A DNA stretch of 32,171 nucleotides from assembly GCA_018711205.1 (NCBI GenBank), contig DVIO01000120.1, positions 1-32,171 of the forward strand, given 5' to 3'. Source of the stretch: Candidatus Avamphibacillus intestinigallinarum (GTDB lineage: Bacteria > Bacillota > Bacilli > Bacillales > Amphibacillaceae). Position numbers and translations under genes: made by a program. Of the stretch, positions 1-7,039 are shown piece by piece (positions within the stretch are counted from its first letter, which is position 1; every line of letters begins with the position of its first letter). The notes under the pieces were generated by a model. That model was not told the DNA's origin, made no database searches, and saw nothing but the letters and a program-made list of their open reading frames with translations.

Positions 1-1025
1 GCGTCTTCTTCAGCTTCTTGTTCTTCAATAGCTTGTTTATCTTCATCTGCTTGATCTTGAGCTTCTTTATCCTCATCGTCTAATTCGTTCTCTTCTGTTG
101 CCTGATCTTTTTCGGCATCTTCTTTGTCGTCAGCTGACTCTTCTTCATTTGCGTTTGCTTCATCAGCTTGTTCGTCTGAATCTTGTTCTGTTTCTTCTGA
201 TTCTGTAACAGCTTCATCGTCTTTTGATTCATCAGTTGTTGCTTCTTCTTTAGCTGCATCTTGATCATCTGCCGCTTCTTCTGTTGAATCTGACTCTGGT
301 TCTTCTGTTGTAACGAATTTCGCTTCAACCCAAATGACTTCATCGATGCCTTCGACTGAGCCACCGTACCAAGTTGTTTCATCGACTTTTTCCGTAACCG
401 TTACATTGAATGGTTCGTCTTTTAGTTCAGATAGTGGTTTATCTAATTCGTTTGCTTCACCACTCCACGCATGCTCTGTATAAGCTTTCCCTTCATCTCC
501 TGTGAAATAAAGTGTTTGCTCTTCTTCAGATACGGTTTTGTGTGCTTTTGAATTCACATCTGACTTCTTAACCCAACCGATTTCATCTTCTTCTGTTGCT
601 GACTCATCAATTGAAGTCGTTAAGAAGTAGTATGTAACTTCCTCATATTCCGCTTCCTTTGATGCAAAGAATGATTGGTCTAACTGTTTGTCTGTTGCTT
701 TTTCAGTTGAGTCCTCGTCACCAATCGTTTCATAGATACGTACATCAGCTGATTTAATTTCAGCTAAACGATCAATCTCTTTTTCTACTGGTTTGGCAAC
801 CTCTTCTTTAGATGTATCTTGTGAATCTTGTTCTGTTTCTTCTTTCGTTTCATTTGCTTCTTCTGTTGCCTCAGTCGGCTCTTGTGAACCTGCTCCTTCT
901 GCAACATCCTCTGAAACAGCATCTTGGTCTGCTACTGATTCACTTGCGAATACGATTGCAGACGGTGGCAAGATTGTTCCAAATACTAAAACCGCAATGA
1001 AACTTAATATTGTAATTTTCTTCAT
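1..1025 (-). CDS. Secreted acidic surface protein with GW/SH3-like modules (3' end outside window)
   Basis: The frame is open from ATG 1025 to the window edge, giving 341 codons with no stop, so the C-terminus is missing. A strong GGAGGAGAAC ribosome site precedes the ATG. Residues 1-28 form a signal peptide (MKK, hydrophobic core, cleavage near VFAS). Residues about 30-82 are Glu/Thr/Ser-rich. Residues about 83-238 look like two tandem GW-type SH3-like modules: G150-W151 followed by VKKSDV, and TWYGGSVEG followed by I231-W232 VEAKFV. From about 240 the chain is almost entirely E, D, A, T, S and Q. In Listeria and staphylococci GW modules bind (lipo)teichoic acid, so cell-wall attachment is inferred. 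A catalytic domain (amidase or glucosaminidase) could lie in the missing part. It is divergent from a teichoic-acid synthesis gene. The reading frame and secretion are well supported; the GW assignment is by eye only. Confidence 0.82.
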   Translation of the reverse strand, partial: MKKITILSFIAVLVFGTILPPSAIVFASESVADQDAVSEDVAEGAGSQEPTEATEEANETKEETEQDSQDTSKEEVAKPVEKEIDRLAEIKSADVRIYETIGDEDSTEKATDKQLDQSFFASKEAEYEEVTYYFLTTSIDESATEEDEIGWVKKSDVNSKAHKTVSEEEQTLYFTGDEGKAYTEHAWSGEANELDKPLSELKDEPFNVTVTEKVDETTWYGGSVEGIDEVIWVEAKFVTTEEPESDSTEEAADDQDAAKEEATTDESKDDEAVTESEETEQDSDEQADEANANEEESADDKEDAEKDQATEENELDDEDKEAQDQADEDKQAIEEQEAEED

Positions 1026-1440
1026 GTTCTCCTCCTATACCTAATTGACTACACAATGGTATAAGGCAGGTGTAAGAATATGATGTGTTCCCTCCTTCTA
1101 CTTGTAAACATTTTGGAAATGGTATTACGAGAAAAGTAATTGGCGTTTCACTTTTCTTATCGGCAAAACTCGCAAATTATGAACCACAATCATGACTTTT
1201 GTATGATAAAATGCGATTTTATGCGTCTCATATGTATACTTTATTACGATGAACTGGAAATGATTGTCGTTTATTTGCTAGTTATATCTTACCTTCTTTT
1301 TAGTAATATTTCTATATGATTTTGTAACATTTTACATCTTTTTGTCATATTTCGTTTATATCGACTTTGGCTTTTGAGTGCTATATTGCATTAAAAAAAT
1401 GTATAATGTAGTTAACAAAAACAAATGAGGGTAAACTGAA
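1026..1440. other. Divergent intergenic region, no gene seen
   Basis: This AT-rich stretch of 415 bases separates the secreted GW-like protein (leftward) from the tagB-like gene (rightward). It must hold promoters for both. A TATAAT at 1402-1407 lies about 35 bases before the tagB start, but no good -35 box sits at the right distance. A 7-bp inverted repeat (GAAAAGT and ACTTTTC, near 1132-1160) is present without a T-run. I see no open frame with a ribosome site here. Confidence 0.6.
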
Positions 1441-2619
1441 ATGCTACGAGAATTAACGATTGAAATCTATTTATTCATATTCCGAATTCTATTTAATATC
1501 GGGAAGCTCTTCCCTTTACAAAAACGTGCACTATTCATCACGTCATTCGGTCACAATACAGAGTATGTCGCCAGAGAGCTGATCACATCAACAGATGAAC
1601 CGATTATTATTTTAAATACAGGCTCCTTTGAACCGTCATTTCTGCCAAAAGATCAGATGAGTCGCATTACCATCAAACGTTTTACACCAGCTCATCCCAT
1701 TCAGTGGCTACAAGGCATCTTCTTACTAGCTAGTAGTGCGACCGTTTACGTTGATAATTACTACGGTGTTTTAGCCGTGACGATTTTTAAGAAAAGCGTG
1801 CGTTGTGTACAGCTCTGGCATGCAGCAGGTGCCATCAAACAGTTTGGACTAAAGGACCCGTCTAACAAAGACCGGACCAAACGTGCCATAAACCGTTTTC
1901 GTGCTGTCTATAAGCGATTTACCGATGTTGTGATTGGTTCTCGTGAGATGGGGAATATTTTCGGTGAGGCATTTGGTTTAGACCGTTCTCATATGCTGCC
2001 TACAGGTGTGCCGCGAACGGACTTCTTTTATGATGAGGTCGCGATGAATGAGGCGAAACAAACTGTTTATCAAAGGTATCCACAGCTGAAAGGTAAAAAG
2101 GTGATTTTATATGCACCGACCTATCGTGACGATGCCCTACATGCTGACCAAAATGTTGCTGATCCACCGCTTCATTTGAAAACGCTGGAAAAAGAGCTTG
2201 GTGACGATTATATATTTCTCTTAAAACCACATCCAGCTGTCAGTGCCAAATGGCAAATCGATTCAAATTCTTTTGTCATCGATGTCTCTGATTATCCAAA
2301 TGTAAATGAATTATTAACGGTAACTGATGTATTCATTTCGGATTATTCTTCCATTCCGTTTGAATATGCAATTTTGGAGCGCCCAATGATTTTCTTCGCA
2401 TATGATCTTGCGTCTTATACAGACATGCGTGGATTTTGGGAACCATATGAAGAGCTTATTCCTGGACCTCTCGTGCAAACGACTGAAGAGCTTATTCAGG
2501 CGATTCAGCATCAACAAGTAGATTTAGAAGCTATTCGGAATTTCCGTCTGAAATGGAATGAGTATTCTACAGGCAATGCAAGTGCGACACTCGTTTCACG
2601 CATACATGGGTCAAGATAA
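1441..2619 (+). CDS. tagB: TagB-like CDP-glycerol glycerophosphotransferase (teichoic acid synthesis)
   Basis: A 392-residue member of the CDP-glycerol:poly(glycerophosphate) glycerophosphotransferase family (Glyphos_transf). The length and motif order follow Bacillus subtilis TagB (381 residues): an N-terminal membrane-associating segment, QLWHAAGAIKQFG with the conserved His, GVPRTDFFYD, KVILYAPTYRD, LLKPHPAV and the CDP-glycerol site FISDYSSIPFEYAILERPMI. TagB adds the first glycerol-phosphate to the ManNAc-GlcNAc-PP-undecaprenyl linkage unit at the inner membrane face. A TagF-type polymerase is normally longer, and no TagF, TagD or TagA lies next to this gene. A solitary paralog with another acceptor is therefore possible. 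AGGG lies about 10 bases before the ATG. The family call is firm; primase activity is inferred. Confidence 0.87.
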   Translation: MLRELTIEIYLFIFRILFNIGKLFPLQKRALFITSFGHNTEYVARELITSTDEPIIILNTGSFEPSFLPKDQMSRITIKRFTPAHPIQWLQGIFLLASSATVYVDNYYGVLAVTIFKKSVRCVQLWHAAGAIKQFGLKDPSNKDRTKRAINRFRAVYKRFTDVVIGSREMGNIFGEAFGLDRSHMLPTGVPRTDFFYDEVAMNEAKQTVYQRYPQLKGKKVILYAPTYRDDALHADQNVADPPLHLKTLEKELGDDYIFLLKPHPAVSAKWQIDSNSFVIDVSDYPNVNELLTVTDVFISDYSSIPFEYAILERPMIFFAYDLASYTDMRGFWEPYEELIPGPLVQTTEELIQAIQHQQVDLEAIRNFRLKWNEYSTGNASATLVSRIHGSR

Positions 2620-2650
2620 TATAAACCCTACTTGATTTATTGGATTTCTC

Positions 2651-2679
2651 TTCCATTTTTTGTGGACTCTGTTTATAAT
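2651..2679 (+). promoter_or_regulatory. Candidate sigma-A promoter for the ThrE-type exporter pair
   Basis: TTCCAT (2651-2656), a 17-base spacer and a perfect TATAAT (2674-2679) lie about 50 bases before the GTG start at 2731. The -35 box is weak (4 of 6). No terminator is visible after tagB, so read-through is also possible. Confidence 0.45.
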
Positions 2680-2730
2680 ACAGACATACATTCTTAATAC
2701 AAATTTTTGTTCACCCTAGGAGGTGCTAAT

Positions 2731-3474
2731 GTGCAAGAAAAATTATTTATTGCACGTGTTTGTACACTCGCTGGAAAAATCATGCTGAAAAGTGGCGCCG
2801 AAACGTCTCGTGTAGAGGACACGATGAACCGGATTGCTTCAGCATTTGGTATTAAAAATGCACAGAGCTTTGTCACACCGACGGGGATTAATTTTTCAAC
2901 AGGATTTGCGGATCCGTCTAATACAGTACGTGTTAATGAACGTTCAACAGATTTGCATAAAATTGCTGAAGTGAATAGCATCTCTAGAAAGATTGATGAA
3001 GGCGAATTGGATGCACTTGAAGCATTCCGCTTATTAAAAGCAATTGAAGTCGCTGAACTGGCTTTCCCTTGGTACATACAAATTATTGGGGCAGCGATAT
3101 TAAGTGGTTGTTTTACGATTATGTTTGGAGGGACGTGGCCTGATTTTATCCCTGCCGTGATCACAGGTGGGGTTGGGTTTGCCATTGTACTCGGTGCCAT
3201 GGAAATTGTTGAAATGCGGCTCATCTCGGACTTTTTCGGAAGTATTGGCATTGGGTTACTCGCATTTCTCTTCGTCGCAACCGGTATAGGCGTTGAACTA
3301 GATAAAATCATCATCGGAGCTGTCATGCCACTTGTTCCAGGCTTGCATATTACAAATGCCGTACGAGATTTAATTGCTGGACATTTATTATCTGGACTTT
3401 CAAAAGGATCTGAAGCCGTATTAACCGCGATGGCGATCGGAGCCGGTGTTGCTGTTGTATTAGCGTTTTTATAA
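2731..3474 (+). CDS. ThrE/YjjP-type threonine/serine exporter, N-terminal-domain subunit (DUF1212)
   Basis: I take GTG 2731 as the start because AGGAGGTG lies 5 bases upstream at 2718-2725; the longer frame from TTG 2707 would bury this ribosome site. The product has 247 residues. A soluble N-terminal part carries family-typical features (GKIMLKSGAETSRVEDTM, then a conserved SFVTPTGI region). About five membrane segments follow from residue 110. The family exports threonine and serine in Corynebacterium (ThrE); the split Escherichia coli form YjjP/YjjB has been tied to succinate export. Together with the next gene it rebuilds one full ThrE. The substrate here is unknown. It is probably co-transcribed with the gene that follows 48 bases later. 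Confidence 0.85.
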   Translation: MQEKLFIARVCTLAGKIMLKSGAETSRVEDTMNRIASAFGIKNAQSFVTPTGINFSTGFADPSNTVRVNERSTDLHKIAEVNSISRKIDEGELDALEAFRLLKAIEVAELAFPWYIQIIGAAILSGCFTIMFGGTWPDFIPAVITGGVGFAIVLGAMEIVEMRLISDFFGSIGIGLLAFLFVATGIGVELDKIIIGAVMPLVPGLHITNAVRDLIAGHLLSGLSKGSEAVLTAMAIGAGVAVVLAFL

Positions 3475-3522
3475 GGTTTCATAAAATCCTTGATGTATTC
3501 AATTGTAAAGGTAGGTGCTTTT

Positions 3523-3996
3523 ATGACGATTCTTGCCCAGCTTGTAACTAGTTTCTTTGCTGCAAGTGGATTCGCTGTAGTCTTCAACGCACCGCGCCGT
3601 TCATTATGGCTATGTGGACTTGTGGGAATGTCAGGTTGGATCATTTATTATCCGCTTATGACAAACGGTGTCGATGTTGTTGGGGCGACAGCTGTTGCTG
3701 CGATTGTTGTCGGGATTTTTAGTCAAATATGTGCACGCGTTTATAAAACGCCTGTCATTATTTTTAACGTAGCTGGTATTATTCCGCTCGTACCAGGTGG
3801 TATCGCCTATAACGCGATGCGGAGCTTCGTAGAGGATAATTATAATGTAGGTATTGAGCTATCGGCACGTGTCATGTTATTATCCGGGGCGATTGCAATT
3901 GGACTTATATTTTCAGAAGTGATTAATCAGCTCAATAAAAAATACATACTGTGCAAAAAGACAAAACAACAAAAGCGAAGACATGAAGGACGTTAA
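3523..3996 (+). CDS. ThrE_2/YjjB-type exporter subunit (DUF3815)
   Basis: ATG 3523 is chosen because AAAGGTAGGTG ends 5 bases before it. Upstream TTG 3490 and ATG 3493 have no ribosome site. The product has 157 residues, the usual size of the YjjB half. It has about five hydrophobic helices, the family sequence GIIPLVPGGIAYNAM near the middle, and a basic C-terminus (KKTKQQKRRHEGR). It corresponds to the C-terminal membrane half of one-piece ThrE transporters. It pairs with the preceding gene, and a strong terminator follows, so the two form a simple bicistronic unit. Amino-acid or organic-acid export is inferred from family only. Confidence 0.85.
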   Translation: MTILAQLVTSFFAASGFAVVFNAPRRSLWLCGLVGMSGWIIYYPLMTNGVDVVGATAVAAIVVGIFSQICARVYKTPVIIFNVAGIIPLVPGGIAYNAMRSFVEDNYNVGIELSARVMLLSGAIAIGLIFSEVINQLNKKYILCKKTKQQKRRHEGR

Positions 3997-4014
3997 ATAG
4001 AGGTGCACTATATT

Positions 4015-4054
4015 AAACGAGCGTTGGGAGAAATACTACCCAACGCTCGTTTTT
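4015..4054 (+). terminator. Rho-independent terminator of the exporter pair
   Basis: A perfect 14-bp stem (AAACGAGCGTTGGG at 4015-4028 with its complement at 4039-4052) has a 10-base loop and runs into TTTTT on the plus strand. The stem ends in AAA on the left, so it may also stop the leftward deaminase gene ending at 4079. Confidence 0.9.
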
Positions 4055-4078
4055 GACTTAGCATATATTCATAGAATC

Positions 4079-4561
4079 TTAATCCCAATACCCTTTATGC
4101 ACGTCTACCACGGCCCCTTCTATTTCTGAAAATGGCCCGGTTACCTTGATATCCTTTTGTCCACTTGCAAATACCGTGCGACATGGTAAATCAAACGTCG
4201 GATTTTGATCATGATTACCTGTCAATTCTAATAATCTCTTTTCAGATATTCCATAAACGACTTTACCGACATTGCCCCAGTATATCGATCCTGAGCACAT
4301 GGCACATGGTTCAGCTGTCGTGTACAAAGTACAATCCCAAAGGAATTCTTTAGAGTACTTTTTAGAAGCATGGACCATCACCATTGTTTCTGCATGCCCC
4401 GTACAATTCGACTCGGTAATTTCAATGTTTTCTTGCTCAATTAAGATGTCACCTTCTGGCCCAACTAAAAGTGCTCCAAATGGCGTGTTACCATTTTCTC
4501 GTGATTGTCTTGATAATTCGACTGTTCTCTCTAAATATTTCAAATGATTGTCTTTACACAT
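4079..4561 (-). CDS. Zinc-dependent nucleobase/nucleoside deaminase (CDA/dCMP deaminase fold)
   Basis: A 160-residue cytidine-deaminase-fold enzyme. The zinc and proton-shuttle residues are visible: H56-A-E58 in GHAE, and C86-A-M-C89 in EPCAMC. SIYWGNVGKVVYG after the second motif and a Trp-Asp C-terminus resemble guanine-deaminase-like and other small-base deaminases more than the tRNA deaminase TadA. AAGGAG lies 8 bases before ATG 4561. It is the second gene after an NCS2 permease (65-base gap), under a divergent GntR regulator, so it probably deaminates the imported base (guanine, cytosine or a related ring) in the cytosol. The exact substrate cannot be read from sequence. Confidence 0.85.
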   Translation of the reverse strand: MCKDNHLKYLERTVELSRQSRENGNTPFGALLVGPEGDILIEQENIEITESNCTGHAETMVMVHASKKYSKEFLWDCTLYTTAEPCAMCSGSIYWGNVGKVVYGISEKRLLELTGNHDQNPTFDLPCRTVFASGQKDIKVTGPFSEIEGAVVDVHKGYWD

Positions 4562-4626
4562 ATGATCTACTCCTTATGGTTTGTTTTATTTATGAATAAC
4601 CTCCCACGCTATTGTTCATGCACGCA

Positions 4627-5985
4627 CTACGTTGTCGATACATTTTCCACTACGGTTTGTTTCTGGTCATCTCGTTCTTGTTTGATATCTTGATAATTAA
4701 ATAAAAGATTGAGCAGAATCGCCACTAATGTTCCTGTGAAAATACCATTCCCGAATAATAAAGTAACCAGCTCTGGCATTTTATCAAATAGGCCTGCCAC
4801 AGATTCGACCCCTAGTCCTGAACCTAAGCTGCAAGCAACAATGAGTAAATTATTCGTTTGCGACAAATCTGTTTCGCCAATCATTTTGATTCCCGTCGCC
4901 CCAATGGTTCCAAAGAGGGCAAGCATCGCACCACCTAGTACGGGTGAAGGAATGATCGTTGCGAGTGCTGAGAATTTCGGCACTACGCCTAAAAGAATTA
5001 AGAAAAACGAAGCCGAAATGATGACATATCTCGATTTCACACCTGTAATCGACATAATCCCAGCGTTTTCCGAAAAAGTCACATACGGAAATCCATTAAA
5101 CACGGCTCCTAATGTTTGAGCCAATCCTTCCGCTCGCACACCTTTAGAAATATCTTTTGTCGTAATCTGTGACTCTGTTAAATCCTCAACGAGCCGGTAC
5201 ATTCCGACAGATTCTACGATGGCAACTGTCGCAAAAATCGACATGGTTACAGCTCCCGTTAAACTAAATTGCGGGGCACCGAAATGGAACGGTGTAATGA
5301 TTCTAAACCAGGCTGCTTCTGACACAGCTGAGAAGTCAACCATTCCCATAAAGCCTCCAATGATCGTACCAAATATGAGCCCTACCAATATTGCAACCGC
5401 TTTCATAAAACCTTTGAAAAAACGATTGATGAATAAAATCATCAAAAGGACGATAATCGCTAAAAGGAAGTTTTGTGGATTTCCAAATGATGCAGATCCT
5501 TCGCCTCCTGCAATATCTTCTAATGCAATTGGAGTTAATGACAGCCCTACAATCGTAACCAAACAACCACTCACGATTTTAGGGAAATACTTAATGATTT
5601 TATCCACATAAAACGAAAGAAAGAAGATAAACATCCCTGAGATTAAGATAGATCCATACATTGTCGGTAGTCCGTCTTTACCCGCAATCATAATCATCGC
5701 TGGCAATGTAATAATCGCCGCTCCCATCAAGATTGGAAGCTTAATCCCTATAAACTTTCCAAAGCCTACTACTTGAATGAGTGTCGCAATCCCACAAGTA
5801 AACAAATCAGCCGAGATTAGAAAAGCGATGTCACCCGCTGATAAATCAATTGCACTCCCTAAAATTAACGGGACAATGACAGCTCCTGAATACATGACCA
5901 ATACATGCTGAAAACCTAAAACGCCTAATGTTCGTACTGGAAACTTCTCATTAATCACATCTTTACGCGTACCTTGTTCATCCAT
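4627..5985 (-). CDS. NCS2-family uracil/purine permease
   Basis: A 452-residue protein with 12-14 hydrophobic segments, typical for nucleobase:cation symporter-2. The N-terminal GFQHVLVMYSGAVIVPLIL is a family hallmark. The signature region reads FPYVTFSENAGIMSITGVKS. It has the purine-type end (T-G-V-K-S) but Glu-Asn, where xanthine and urate carriers usually have Gln-Asn and UraA has Glu-Asn. Import of a purine or uracil by proton symport is the family role; the mixed signature leaves specificity open. AGGGAGGG stands before ATG 5985. It is transcribed with the deaminase from a TTGACA/TATAAT promoter whose start region is covered by operator-like repeats, opposite the GntR regulator. Confidence 0.9.
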   Translation of the reverse strand: MDEQGTRKDVINEKFPVRTLGVLGFQHVLVMYSGAVIVPLILGSAIDLSAGDIAFLISADLFTCGIATLIQVVGFGKFIGIKLPILMGAAIITLPAMIMIAGKDGLPTMYGSILISGMFIFFLSFYVDKIIKYFPKIVSGCLVTIVGLSLTPIALEDIAGGEGSASFGNPQNFLLAIIVLLMILFINRFFKGFMKAVAILVGLIFGTIIGGFMGMVDFSAVSEAAWFRIITPFHFGAPQFSLTGAVTMSIFATVAIVESVGMYRLVEDLTESQITTKDISKGVRAEGLAQTLGAVFNGFPYVTFSENAGIMSITGVKSRYVIISASFFLILLGVVPKFSALATIIPSPVLGGAMLALFGTIGATGIKMIGETDLSQTNNLLIVACSLGSGLGVESVAGLFDKMPELVTLLFGNGIFTGTLVAILLNLLFNYQDIKQERDDQKQTVVENVSTT

Positions 5986-6025
5986 ACAAAAACCCTCCCT
6001 TTAGCTATTTTTACACCCTTATATT

Positions 6026-6050
6026 AGGTATGAGGTATAAGGTAATACCT
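6026..6050. promoter_or_regulatory. Putative GntR operator: three AGGTA heptads ending in a palindrome
   Basis: AGGTA occurs three times at exactly 7-base spacing (6026, 6033, 6040). The second AGGTAT (6033-6038) forms a perfect inverted repeat with ATACCT (6045-6050). The array starts just downstream of the permease -10 box, over the expected transcription start, as a repressor site would. Binding by the GntR protein next door is inferred. Confidence 0.55.
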
Positions 6051-6080
6051 ATTATATATTTCACTTTTATAATTTGTCAA
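6051..6080 (-). promoter_or_regulatory. Strong sigma-A promoter of permease-deaminase operon
   Basis: On the minus strand a perfect TTGACA (6080-6075), an 18-base spacer and a perfect TATAAT (6056-6051) lie about 65 bases before the permease ATG. A consensus promoter this strong needs a repressor if the operon is to be inducible. Confidence 0.8.
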
Positions 6081-6115
6081 ACCTTTTTTTATACAATAAG
6101 CAAAAAGGCAATCTA

Positions 6116-6144
6116 TTTACCCTAAATTCAAAATTGGGTATACT
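6116..6144 (+). promoter_or_regulatory. Candidate GntR-gene promoter with a TACCC/GGGTA dyad in its spacer
   Basis: TTTACC (6116-6121), 17 bases and TATACT (6139-6144) lie 43 bases before the regulator's ATG. An inverted repeat TACCC (6118-6122) and GGGTA (6136-6140) overlaps both boxes. Its half-site resembles AGGTA of the permease operator, which suggests autoregulation. Confidence 0.5.
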
Positions 6145-6187
6145 TAAAGATAATTTGACGTGTGCATCATAGAGACGGGGTGTAAAG

Positions 6188-6931
6188 ATGAAATTAAACC
6201 ATGTTCGAAAACAAGATTTAAATAAAGTGACTAAAGATGAAATTTATAAATTTATCCAATCCATGGATACTGAGCAAACAACAAAATTGCCAAGAGAGGA
6301 AATCTTAGCTGAACAACTCGGAGTTAGTCGAATTACAGTGCGGAATGCTTTAAGTCAGCTTGCCTCAGAAGGGATTATTTTACGAAAGCACGGTAAAGGC
6401 ACATTTGTAAATGTGGAAGCGACACAAATTAAAGTTAATTTTAGTCCCGCTGAAGACTTCCGAAATGTCATCATCAACAGTGGGTATCGTGTAGATGTTA
6501 AAGTTGAACAAATTTCGGAAAGAGAAGCAAACGAGGATGAGGCGGAAAAATTGAACCTCGAACCGAAAAGTAAACTCATCATCATTGAGAAAATGTTCTT
6601 TGCAGATGACTTCCCTGCGGTGTATTGTATTGACCGGGTTCCACGTGCATTATATGATGAGCCAGTCAATGAAGATGATTTATCAAAACCATTATTTGAA
6701 TTCCTTCGTGAGACATTAAATAAAGAGATTACGTGGGATAAGGTTGAATTGCTAACAACAACAAACGAGGAACAACCTTTCTTAAATAAATTTTTTAACA
6801 CCGAAAAGGTAAAATCATTTTTAAACTGTAATGTCATCAACTTCGATGAAGATGATCAACCCATCGTCTACTCCAATGAGTACATTGATACGAATTTTAT
6901 TCGCTTCAATCTCATTCGCCGTAAAGCTTAA
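6188..6931 (+). CDS. GntR-family transcriptional regulator, HutC subfamily (UTRA domain)
   Basis: A 247-residue protein. Residues about 15-75 form a winged helix-turn-helix (KLPREEILAEQLGVSRITVRNAL, then EGIILRKHGKGTFV; the two stretches frame the recognition helix and wing). Residues about 90-240 fit the UTRA ligand-binding fold of HutC-type members (ERFF-like LIIIEKMFFADDFPAVY, later PLFEFL and a C-terminal YSNEYIDTNFIRFNLIRR). It is transcribed away from an NCS2 permease and a deaminase. The likely role is a repressor that senses a nucleobase or its product and controls that operon and itself. The ribosome site (GGGGTG) is moderate. The effector is not predictable from sequence. Confidence 0.88.
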   Translation: MKLNHVRKQDLNKVTKDEIYKFIQSMDTEQTTKLPREEILAEQLGVSRITVRNALSQLASEGIILRKHGKGTFVNVEATQIKVNFSPAEDFRNVIINSGYRVDVKVEQISEREANEDEAEKLNLEPKSKLIIIEKMFFADDFPAVYCIDRVPRALYDEPVNEDDLSKPLFEFLRETLNKEITWDKVELLTTTNEEQPFLNKFFNTEKVKSFLNCNVINFDEDDQPIVYSNEYIDTNFIRFNLIRRKA

Positions 6932-6976
6932 CCCTTTAGCTCAGCTCGATTTCCTTTAAATATGCAAAAATGATAA

Positions 6977-7035
6977 AAAAAGACCTTGAATGCTGGACGA
7001 GTTTCTTTCACGTCCATGTGATTCAAGGTCTTTTT
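6977..7035. terminator. Bidirectional terminator between converging genes
   Basis: AAAAAGACCTTGAAT (6977-6991) pairs perfectly with ATTCAAGGTCTTTTT (7021-7035), and an inner GGACG/CGTCC stem (6995-6999 and 7011-7015) extends it. A-run and T-run on opposite ends let it work for both the GntR gene and the leftward RND pump gene ending at 7040. Confidence 0.9.
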
Positions 7036-7039
7036 ATAT

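Noticed and set aside
80..382. Lysine/glutamine-rich open frame on the minus strand
   Set aside because: It is a shifted-frame shadow of the acidic low-complexity part of the secreted GW-like protein; it has no ribosome site and an artificial composition.
2694..3644. 316-residue minus-strand open frame
   Set aside because: It lies opposite the ThrE-type genes, which have good starts, membrane patterns and family matches; the opposite frame has shadow-like composition.
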